5,755 bases of DNA from an uncultured bacterium. GTDB lineage: Bacteria; Verrucomicrobiota; Kiritimatiellia; CAIKKV01; CAITUY01. The stretch is taken from positions 1 through 5,755 of the forward strand of contig CAIZMS010000350.1 of assembly GCA_903934155.1 (NCBI GenBank). The letters run 5' to 3'. Numbering within the stretch: the stretch's first letter is position 1; every line of letters starts with the position of its first letter. Below, piece by piece: positions 1-5,755 of the stretch. Both the position numbers and the translations under genes were made by a program. A model generated the notes under the pieces. That model worked only from the letters and a program-made list of their open reading frames with translations. It did not search any database and was not told where the DNA came from.

Positions 1-1
1 G

Positions 2-1495
2 CACTCAGATTATGTGATCGGAGCCTCGCTCTGGACCTTTAACGACTACCGGAGCGATTACAAGAACACCCCGCCCTCGGGAAACCGGGAATGGGGTGTT
101 GTGGATGAACAGCGCCGCCCCAAGGCCGCCTATGAGCAGGTGCGGCGCCTGTTCAGTCCGGTTCGGTCGCTCACGGTCACCAATGGTCAGGTGCGGCTCG
201 AACCGAGGGCGGTTGGTGAGATTCCCAGCTACCGGCTGAGGGGGTACACGATTGTCTGTTCCCGGTGGGATCACGAGGGTGTCAAGGGTGAGAGCGGCAG
301 GATTTCCGTTCCTGAGCTTGCGCCCGGCGCGGCCGTATGGATGGCTCCTCTCCCTGTCACAGGCGAGGGCGTCAGGGTCGAATTGGTGGCCCCCACCGGC
401 TATACCGTGCAGGACTGGGGGAGCGTTTCTACCACTCCGGCACATGGCCCGGAGACCAGTACCTCCGGGAAGGCGTCCGAACTCAATCTTGGTGCCATGA
501 TACAGCCGGTGCCGATGTCGGCACGATTTTCCGAGCCGGGCTATTTTGTCTGGTGCGGGGCGCCGGTCAAGGGGGACGACGGCCGGTACCATCTCTATTA
601 CTCGCGCTGGCGCGTCGAAAAGGGGTTTGCGCCTGGCTGGGCGTTATGGTCGGAGATCGCGTACGCGGTTTCGGATATACCCTTGGGACCTTTCAAGCAT
701 GTCAATGTCGCGTTGCCGCCCCGCGGCAGGCAGTTCTGGGATGGCACCACGACGCACAATCCGAATATTCTCAGGAAGAACGGGAAGTATTATCTTTTCT
801 ACATGGGCAATACCGGCGATGGCCGATCCTACCCGATGCACCGCAATAACCAGCGGGTCGGTGTCGCTGTCGCCGATAGGCCCGAGGGCCCCTGGAAGCG
901 GTTTGATAAGCCGATCCTGGATGTGAGTGACGACAAGGACGCATTTGATTCCCTGTGCGTGACCAATCCCAGTGCGACGGAACGGCCTGATGGAGGCATT
1001 CTTCTTATTTACAAGGCGGTCAGGATTGCCGCAGGCAAAGTCATGGGCGGCAATGTGCGTCACGGTGCCGCTCTTGCCGATACCCCGGAAGGTCCCTACA
1101 CCAAGGTGATTGGACGGATTTTCGAAGCCGACGATGCCGATGCCGGAAAGCATTGGATGCTCGCCGAGGATCCGTTCATCTGGTTCAGTCGGCGATACGG
1201 CAACCGGTATTATGCGGTGGCTCGTGATGTGGTAGGAAAATTCAGCGGCTCCGAAGGTGGAATCGCGCTGTTCGAATCCCCTGACGGTCTGAACTGGAAG
1301 TCCTCTTCCCATTCGAAGGTGCTCGGGAGCCAGTATCCCTGGGCCGATGGCTCGTTGAGTATCACGCGCTTGGAGCGCCCGGCGATTCTGTTTGATGGTG
1401 AAACTCCGGTCGCTCTTTTTGGAGCCGCCGATGGTTATGGGGTGGAGGGCCGCATCTCTTCTAATATCCAGTTCCCGCTCCAGAAACAGCCCTGA
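2..1495 (+). CDS. GH2 glycosidase C-terminus fused to GH43/GH117-like propeller (5' partial)
   Basis: The reading frame is open to the left edge, so the gene starts outside the window; the GTG at 14 is internal. The first ~50 codons read as the end of a GH2 TIM barrel (SLWTFNDYRS, then GNREWGVVDEQRRPK). Barrel strand 8 is therefore here, but the GH2 catalytic Glu pair must lie upstream. A beta-sandwich domain follows to about 415, then a Ser/Thr/Pro/Gly-rich linker (about 418-480). From about 482 to the stop runs a complete GH43/GH117-like five-bladed propeller with motifs GAMIQPVP, GRYHLYYSRW, FWDG, THNP, KYYLFYMGN, HRNNQR, GPWKRFDKP and AEDPFIW. Export would depend on a signal peptide outside the window. 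The protein probably removes two different terminal sugars from one glycan. The propeller domain is a clear paralogue of the protein at 3952-5058. The GH2 and propeller assignments are firm at fold level; the substrates are unknown. Confidence 0.9.
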   Translation, partial: HSDYVIGASLWTFNDYRSDYKNTPPSGNREWGVVDEQRRPKAAYEQVRRLFSPVRSLTVTNGQVRLEPRAVGEIPSYRLRGYTIVCSRWDHEGVKGESGRISVPELAPGAAVWMAPLPVTGEGVRVELVAPTGYTVQDWGSVSTTPAHGPETSTSGKASELNLGAMIQPVPMSARFSEPGYFVWCGAPVKGDDGRYHLYYSRWRVEKGFAPGWALWSEIAYAVSDIPLGPFKHVNVALPPRGRQFWDGTTTHNPNILRKNGKYYLFYMGNTGDGRSYPMHRNNQRVGVAVADRPEGPWKRFDKPILDVSDDKDAFDSLCVTNPSATERPDGGILLIYKAVRIAAGKVMGGNVRHGAALADTPEGPYTKVIGRIFEADDADAGKHWMLAEDPFIWFSRRYGNRYYAVARDVVGKFSGSEGGIALFESPDGLNWKSSSHSKVLGSQYPWADGSLSITRLERPAILFDGETPVALFGAADGYGVEGRISSNIQFPLQKQP

Positions 1496-1502
1496 GCAAC
1501 CT

Positions 1503-1507
1503 GGTGA
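1503..1507 (+). promoter_or_regulatory. weak ribosome binding site for the GH95 gene
   Basis: GGTGA lies 4 bases before the ATG at 1512. It is a modest Shine-Dalgarno match, and it sits 10 bases before a second in-frame ATG at 1518. It falls just after the stop of the upstream gene, so translational coupling is likely. I prefer the 1512 start because it gives the signal peptide a lysine in its N-region. Confidence 0.4.
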
Positions 1508-1511
1508 TCAA

Positions 1512-3875
1512 ATGAAAATGATAACGAGCCTGTTGCCGGTCATGGTCCTCGGACTGCTCGCGGCGGGAGCCTGCGCCGCCGACACGCACGGTATGCTCTG
1601 GTATGATGCGCCGGCCCTGAAATGGGTCGAAGCCCTTCCGGTTGGTAACGGACGGCTCGGTGCGATGGTCTTCAGCAATCCGACAAACGACCATTTTCAA
1701 CTCAATGAAAATACCGTCTGGTCCGGCCAGCGACACACAAATCCCAAGCCGGAAATGCGAGAAAATCTTCCAGCTGTTCGCCAACTGCTTTTCGACGGCA
1801 AGTTTGCCGAAGCCCAGGAGCTGGCCGAGAAAACGATGACGACACCGAAAGACCCGCGCTACGGCCACTACCAGCCGCTCGGCGACGTTTTCTTGAAGTC
1901 TGACCCGTTCGATGCGCCCATCACGGACTATCGCCGGCAACTCGACCTTGATCGCGCGATCGTTACCACCACGTTCCGTGTGGGCGACGCCACATTCACG
2001 CGCGAAACATTTGCCTCGGCGCCGGGCCAGGTCATCGTGATCCGCCTGACCTGCGACAAGCCGGGTCGTTTGTCCGGTTCGATCCTATTGACGCGTGTCA
2101 AGGAGGCCACGACCCGCGCTGTTGGAAATGATGAATTGCTGATGAGCGGCCAGTGTCCTTTCGGCGGCGTGAAATTCATCGCCCGCGTGAAAGTTGTTGC
2201 CGAGGGCGGCTCGTTTGCGGCCAGTGGTGACTCCCTTCGGCTCGACCACGCCAATTCAGCCGTTATGTTCATCGCCGCCGGTACCGATTACTATGGTCAT
2301 GAGCCCGCCGCGCCCATCGTGCCGAAGCCTTACGCGGAGTTGCTTGCCGCGCATCTTGCCGATTACCAGAACCTATTCCGCCGGGTCACGCTTGATCTCG
2401 GTCCCGCTCCCGCGGTGCCGACGGACGAACGGCTTCGTCATCCCGGCGACCCTTCGCTGGCGGCGCTGTATTTTCAGTTCGGTCGCTACCTGCTGATCAG
2501 TTCGTCGCGGCCGGGCGGACTGCCGGCCAATCTGCAGGGGCTTTGGAACGACTCCTTTTTGCCGCCATGGTTTTCCGATTACACCATCAATATTAATACC
2601 GAGATGAACTACTGGCCTGCCGAAGTCTGCAACCTTTCGGAGTGCCACGAGCCGTTGTTCGATTTTGTCGAGAGGCTTCGCGAGCCGGGCCGCCAGACCG
2701 CCCGTGAGCGCTACGGCTGTCGTGGGTTTGTGTTGGGCACTCGGACCAATCCCTGGTTGTGCACCGATTTGCGTGCGACGGCGGGCTTGCTTTATCACGA
2801 CTCCGCCGCGTGGCTGAGCCTGCACCTCTGGGAGCATTACCAGTTCACCGGCGACAAGAACTTTCTCGCCCGCCGGGCGTATCCGGTCATGAAAGAGGCC
2901 GCCGAGTTCTATCTCGACTTTCTTGTCGCCGGTCCCAAGACCGGGTGGCTGGTTTCCGGCCCCGGCACGTCACCGGAGAATGCATTCCTGGCGCCCGATG
3001 GCACAAAGGTGTCGCTCAGCATGGGGCCCACGATGAGCCAGCAGATCATCCGGGAATTGTTCACGTACTGTATCGAGGCCGCCGACATACTGGCCACTGA
3101 TGCCGGGTTCCGGGACGAACTCGTGACGAAACGTGCCAAGTTGTTGCCTTTGAAGATTGGGCGCGACGGTCGGTTGCAGGAGTGGTCGGAAGATTTTCGC
3201 GATGCGGATCCCCTTCATCGGCATACGTCGCATCTGTTCGGGTTGCACCCTGGCACGCAAATCACGCCGGATGCTACACCGGAACTTGCCCGCGCGGCCC
3301 GTCAGGCGCTTCTGTCCCGGGGTGACCGCAGTACGGGCTGGGCCATGGCGTGGCGGATGAACTACTGGGCCCGTCTACGGGATGCAGATCGCGCCCTTGT
3401 CTTGCTCCAGAACCTGATGCGCCTGACCGACAGCACGCATGTTGATTATGGAGCCGGGGGCGGAGTCTATCCCAACATGTTTGATGTCCACCCGCCCTTT
3501 CAGATTGACGGCAACTTTGGTGGGACGGCGGGGATTGCGGAGATGCTGCTGCAGAGCCATCAGAGGGTAACAGGGTTCAGGGTTCAGGGGTCAGGATCGC
3601 GGAAGGTTTCCCCCACTGGAAATTCTTTCCTGAACCCCGAACCCTATCTTCTTCACATCCTCCCTGCTCTTCCTGAGGCCTGGCTGGAGGGCTCGGTGAA
3701 GGGTCTCAGGGCTCGGGGCGGGTTTGAGGTGGATATCGCGTGGAAGAAGGGGCGTTTGGGTGAAGCCGTTATCCGGTCGCTGAATGGCACACCGTGCCGG
3801 TTGCGATACGGAGATTCGGTCAAAGATGTGACGATCAAAAAAGGGGGGGGCCTTCGGTGGAATGGGATGCCATGA
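1512..3875 (+). CDS. secreted GH95 alpha-L-fucosidase / alpha-L-galactosidase
   Basis: A protein of 787 residues, normal for GH95. GH95 enzymes are inverting exo-glycosidases that release terminal alpha-L-fucose (classically 1,2-linked) or alpha-L-galactose. Residues 1-22 form a signal peptide (MKMITSLLPV, cleavage near ACA-AD). The N-terminal beta-domain has ALPVGNGRLGAMVF and QLNENTVWSG. The (alpha/alpha)6 barrel carries NINTEMNYWPAE (N360, N362), SPEN (E489), HRHTSHL (569-575), GWAMAWRMNYW and QIDGNFGG (D666). By analogy with Bifidobacterium AfcA, E489 would be the general acid, and D666, activated by N360 and N362, the general base. All are present, so the enzyme should be active. Residues ~686-712 are encoded by an inserted palindromic repeat, between the last barrel helix and the usual LPALPEAW. 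The open frame extends back to 1392, but that would overlap gene 1 by about 100 bases and bury the signal peptide. The gene ends just after an A6G8 run. Fucosidase and L-galactosidase cannot be told apart by eye. Confidence 0.95.
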   Translation: MKMITSLLPVMVLGLLAAGACAADTHGMLWYDAPALKWVEALPVGNGRLGAMVFSNPTNDHFQLNENTVWSGQRHTNPKPEMRENLPAVRQLLFDGKFAEAQELAEKTMTTPKDPRYGHYQPLGDVFLKSDPFDAPITDYRRQLDLDRAIVTTTFRVGDATFTRETFASAPGQVIVIRLTCDKPGRLSGSILLTRVKEATTRAVGNDELLMSGQCPFGGVKFIARVKVVAEGGSFAASGDSLRLDHANSAVMFIAAGTDYYGHEPAAPIVPKPYAELLAAHLADYQNLFRRVTLDLGPAPAVPTDERLRHPGDPSLAALYFQFGRYLLISSSRPGGLPANLQGLWNDSFLPPWFSDYTININTEMNYWPAEVCNLSECHEPLFDFVERLREPGRQTARERYGCRGFVLGTRTNPWLCTDLRATAGLLYHDSAAWLSLHLWEHYQFTGDKNFLARRAYPVMKEAAEFYLDFLVAGPKTGWLVSGPGTSPENAFLAPDGTKVSLSMGPTMSQQIIRELFTYCIEAADILATDAGFRDELVTKRAKLLPLKIGRDGRLQEWSEDFRDADPLHRHTSHLFGLHPGTQITPDATPELARAARQALLSRGDRSTGWAMAWRMNYWARLRDADRALVLLQNLMRLTDSTHVDYGAGGGVYPNMFDVHPPFQIDGNFGGTAGIAEMLLQSHQRVTGFRVQGSGSRKVSPTGNSFLNPEPYLLHILPALPEAWLEGSVKGLRARGGFEVDIAWKKGRLGEAVIRSLNGTPCRLRYGDSVKDVTIKKGGGLRWNGMP
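3572..3645 (+). repeat. palindromic GGGTTCA-type repeat element inside the GH95 gene
   Basis: The left part holds the heptamer AGGGTTC twice in tandem (3572-3578, 3579-3585), then a variant AGGGGTC (3586-3592). The right part carries the inverse heptamers GAACCCC and GAACCCT (3632-3645). Arms 3579-3596 and 3628-3645 pair at 16 of 18 positions, with a loop of about 31 bases, so a strong hairpin can form in DNA or mRNA. The element is read in frame as GFRVQGSG at one end and FLNPEP at the other and introduces no stop codon. It resembles a REP-like mobile palindromic repeat rather than protein-selected sequence. No mobilising gene is visible in the window. Confidence 0.8.
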
Positions 3876-3940
3876 TGTATGGCCGACAAGACGTGGGTTG
3901 AGGGGCGCCTCGGGGATGGATTTAAACGTTCCGAGACCCT

Positions 3941-3946
3941 GAGGAG
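3941..3946 (+). promoter_or_regulatory. ribosome binding site for the stand-alone propeller gene
   Basis: GAGGAG is followed by 5 bases and then the ATG at 3952, which is ideal Shine-Dalgarno spacing. It decides the start: an in-frame GTG at 3946 overlaps this site and cannot be served by it. Confidence 0.75.
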
Positions 3947-3951
3947 TGCGT

Positions 3952-5058
3952 ATGAAAAGAATACTTTCGGTTATTGTTCTGTTGCTGATTTTGAAGGGCG
4001 CTGCCAGGGCGGCGGATTATGATTATGGGGCGATGATTCAACCGGTTCCGGTTTCGGCGGTATTTCGCGATCCTGGTTTATTTGTGTGGGACGGCTCTCT
4101 GATTCGGGACGACTCGGGCAAGTACCACCTGTTCTATTCCCAGTGGCCTTCCAACCTGACGATGAATGCCTGGGTCTCCCACTCGGCGGTGGCTCACGCA
4201 GTGGCGGACAGACCGACGGGCCCGTTTTATTTCAAGAATGTCGTACTGGCGCCGCGCGGCAAGACGTTCTGGGACGGCATGGTAACTCACAATCCGAGCG
4301 TGGTGCGGTTCAGGGATGGCAAATCCTATCTCTACTACATGGGCAACAGAGGTGACGGAACCGTGGGTAAGCAATTAAACTGGATCCACCGGAATAACCA
4401 GCGGATCGGCGTGGCCGTGGCGGATTCTCCCGATGGACCATGGAAACGCTTCGACAAGCCGGTGCTGGATGTCAGTGCCGATCCGCAGGCGCCGGACGCG
4501 CTTGTGGTCAGCAATCCTGGCGTCACGCAAAGACCCGATGGCGGTTTCCTGATGATGTGCAAAGGGGTGGGGAAGAAGAAGCCGCTTCCGGGAGGAGGCC
4601 CGGTGACCTTTCTGATTGCGCGGAGCGATTCCCAAACCGGGCCGTTCAAGAAGGAGCTGAAGCCGATGTTTACGCAGGAGGAGTGGGGGATCGCCGCTGA
4701 GGATCCCTTCATTTGGAGGGGCAAAGACCGGTATTGGGCCATTGTGCGCACCGATGGAAAGCCGGTGGTTACAGAGACGGGTGTGAAGTTTGAGAAAAAG
4801 CCTGCTTCACTCGTCCTTGTGGAATCGCTAAACGGGTCAGACTGGAAACTGGCGAAGCATCCCCTGGTGACCACGATGAATCTGCGTTGGAGCGGTGGCG
4901 AGGGACCGGCGATGGTCACGATTCAGCGACCGCAGTTGTGTCTGGAGAATGGGCAGCCGGTAGCCTTGGCGTGCATCTCAACGTCATACCCCGATGGTCG
5001 CTATGGTGGATTTGTCGTTCCGATCTCGCTCAAGAGCGCGCAAAAACATATTCAATAA
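3952..5058 (+). CDS. secreted GH43/GH117-like five-bladed-propeller glycosidase
   Basis: A protein of 368 residues. Residues 1-22 are a signal peptide: MKR, a run of Ile/Leu/Val, then cleavage at ARA-AD. The rest is one beta-propeller domain with repeated blade motifs: VWDGSLIRDDSGKYHLFYS, FWDG with THNP, SYLYYMGN, HRNNQRIGVAVAD, GPWKRFDKP, AEDPFIW and RPQLCLENGQPVAL. These fit the clan of five-bladed glycosidases (GH43, GH117 and relatives), which usually remove terminal sugars from oligosaccharides. The conserved acids in the FWDG, RFDKP and AEDPFIW motifs are the best catalytic candidates, by inference only. It aligns along its whole length with the C-terminal domain of the fusion gene, with near-identical stretches around HRNNQR and GPWKRFDKP. 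It lies 76 bases after the GH95 gene, in a probable shared transcript. Substrate and exact CAZy family are uncertain. Confidence 0.92.
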   Translation: MKRILSVIVLLLILKGAARAADYDYGAMIQPVPVSAVFRDPGLFVWDGSLIRDDSGKYHLFYSQWPSNLTMNAWVSHSAVAHAVADRPTGPFYFKNVVLAPRGKTFWDGMVTHNPSVVRFRDGKSYLYYMGNRGDGTVGKQLNWIHRNNQRIGVAVADSPDGPWKRFDKPVLDVSADPQAPDALVVSNPGVTQRPDGGFLMMCKGVGKKKPLPGGGPVTFLIARSDSQTGPFKKELKPMFTQEEWGIAAEDPFIWRGKDRYWAIVRTDGKPVVTETGVKFEKKPASLVLVESLNGSDWKLAKHPLVTTMNLRWSGGEGPAMVTIQRPQLCLENGQPVALACISTSYPDGRYGGFVVPISLKSAQKHIQ

Positions 5059-5294
5059 GCGCGATATTCGGTAATTGTGGCGCCACGGAGCTGATGACCT
5101 TGAAGGGCGATTAGAACAGGTGAGGTTCAACGGGAAAGTGTGTTGTGAAATATGATGCGCCGACGAACCCGCCGGAATTTGGCAATCGTGTCCCTGTTGG
5201 TCGATGGGGTCGTTGTCGGCGGATAAGGCCCCATGCGGAGTGAAGACTCGAGAGGCGCTTTCCTTTTTTAGTGTGGAGTGGTATTGATTCAGCC
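5059..5294. other. 236-base gap without a convincing gene
   Basis: No reading frame here has both a start with a ribosome binding site and a recognisable product. The gap holds a perfect 10-base palindrome, GTGGCGCCAC (5077-5086), and a T6 run at 5264-5269 with only a 4-base-pair stem upstream (GAGT/ACTC, 5239-5250), too weak to call a terminator. A TATGAT hexamer at 5151-5156 has a poor -35 partner. The gap is longer than the others in the cluster, so a separate promoter for the following gene could lie here. Confidence 0.5.
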
Positions 5295-5755
5295 ATGGGT
5301 TTACTGTCATCCAATTTTCGATTTCGGATGGTGTTCGCTCTGTTCGGAGTGACCGGTAGCCTTTCTGGGATTCCTGTTTGGGCGGAGACGGTGGAGGCCC
5401 GGCTGGCGGAGGACGGACGCTCGGTGATCCTTTCGGCGCCGGGGATTGAGTATTTCCGGGGCGGCTTTTCGGCTTGGATCAATGATGTGCCCGGAACGAA
5501 TTACGTTTTGTCTTCCGAGTCCGGCTCACAGGTTGGCAGGATTACCACCGCTGTGGAGAATACGCCCTACGGACTGGCTACCGTCCAACGCGCCACCTTC
5601 GAGTTCAAGGAAGAACAAATGGAGTTGTTGTTCCGGCTGGACAAGATGGCAGGCGCTCCCGTTGTGCTGTTGCAGGCGGGGATCCGGAACAGGGGAAGAC
5701 GGCCTGTCAGCCTGGACAATACCTGTCCCCTGGTGATGCAGCCCGACCCTTCCGA
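5295..5755 (+). CDS. secreted carbohydrate-active-enzyme-like protein, N-terminal part (3' partial)
   Basis: The frame is open from the ATG at 5295 to the window end (153 full codons). Its last upstream in-frame stop is at 5241-5243. It begins with an arginine-containing N-region (MGLLSSNFRFRM), a hydrophobic stretch (VFALFGVTGSLSG) and a cleavage site near VWA-ET, so export is likely. The mature part is beta-rich: VEARLAEDGRSVILSAPG, FSAWINDVPG, ENTPYGLATVQRATFEF, APVVLLQAGIRNRGRRPV. This resembles the N-terminal beta-sandwich of large glycosidases such as GH36-type alpha-galactosidases, which fits the neighbours, but the catalytic part is not in the window. There is no good Shine-Dalgarno close to 5295 (GGAG at 5275-5278 is 16 bases away). 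A GTG at 5271 and an ATG at 5328 are alternative starts. The gene call is fairly firm; the function is tentative. Confidence 0.75.
   Translation, partial: MGLLSSNFRFRMVFALFGVTGSLSGIPVWAETVEARLAEDGRSVILSAPGIEYFRGGFSAWINDVPGTNYVLSSESGSQVGRITTAVENTPYGLATVQRATFEFKEEQMELLFRLDKMAGAPVVLLQAGIRNRGRRPVSLDNTCPLVMQPDPS

Noticed and set aside
644..1312. Long reverse-strand open frame (222 codons) opposite the fused propeller domain
   Set aside because: It is fully antisense to a clearly conserved domain, has no recognisable motifs or signal, and such shadows are expected in GC-rich coding DNA.
1392..1511. Upstream ATG at 1392 extending the GH95 gene by 40 codons
   Set aside because: It would overlap the end of the upstream gene and place the signal peptide internally; ATG 1512 gives a proper exported protein.
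1557..1587. Possible lipoprotein signal (LLAAGAC) in the GH95 leader
   Set aside because: The residue at -3 is Ala rather than the usual Leu/Val/Ile, and an ACA-A signal peptidase I site fits as well or better.
3897..3938. Short GC-rich dyads in the gap before the stand-alone propeller gene
   Set aside because: The stems are only 4-5 base pairs with no T run, so they do not support a terminator or operator.
4335..4919. Reverse-strand open frame (194 codons) opposite the stand-alone propeller gene
   Set aside because: It is antisense to a well-conserved protein and its Ser/Pro-rich product has no familiar features.
5126..5156. Promoter-like TTCAAC ... TATGAT with 19-base spacing
   Set aside because: The -35 box matches poorly and the spacing is long; a chance match is likely.
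5239..5269. Possible intrinsic terminator ending in T6
   Set aside because: The only stem is 4 base pairs and is separated from the T run by about 13 bases.
5446..5736. Forward open frame of 96 codons overlapping the last gene
   Set aside because: It lies out of frame inside the convincing signal-peptide-bearing gene that starts at 5295, and its product has no recognisable features.

Overview
The window looks like part of a polysaccharide-degradation gene cluster from a bacterium of the PVC group (Planctomycetes, Verrucomicrobia, Lentisphaerae or Kiritimatiellota). This rests on three things. Secreted glycoside hydrolases are packed side by side without SusC/SusD-type genes. The GH43/GH117-like propeller enzymes are of a kind I associate with those phyla. 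A short GGGTTCA-type palindromic repeat, also familiar from such genomes, is present. The DNA is moderately GC-rich. The assignment is an inference; no phylogenetic marker gene is present.

All genes are on the + strand. (1) 2-1495 is the 3' end of a large gene that begins before the window. It encodes the end of a GH2 (beta-galactosidase-like) catalytic barrel and a beta-sandwich domain, fused through a Ser/Thr-rich linker to a complete GH43/GH117-like five-bladed-propeller domain. (2) 1512-3875, only 16 bases downstream, encodes a secreted GH95 enzyme (alpha-L-fucosidase or alpha-L-galactosidase) with all expected catalytic residues. A repeat element is inserted in frame near its C-terminal end (3572-3645). 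(3) 3952-5058 encodes a secreted stand-alone paralogue of the propeller domain of gene 1, preceded by a good ribosome binding site. (4) After a 236-base untranslated gap, 5295-5755 is the 5' end of another secreted protein. It looks like the N-terminal beta-sandwich of a carbohydrate-active enzyme and runs off the window.

Genes 1-3 are probably one transcription unit (gaps of 16 and 76 bases). Together they suggest stepwise exo-acting removal of sugars from a branched glycan: fucose or L-galactose by GH95, a beta-linked hexose or uronate by GH2, and a third sugar by the two propeller enzymes. The substrate cannot be read from the sequence. Fucose-containing algal or mucin-type glycans or plant cell-wall side chains are possible. 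No sulfatase, transporter, regulator, RNA gene, CRISPR array or transposase gene was seen.

The most unusual points are the GH2-propeller fusion beside its own stand-alone paralogue, and the palindromic repeat translated as part of the GH95 enzyme.
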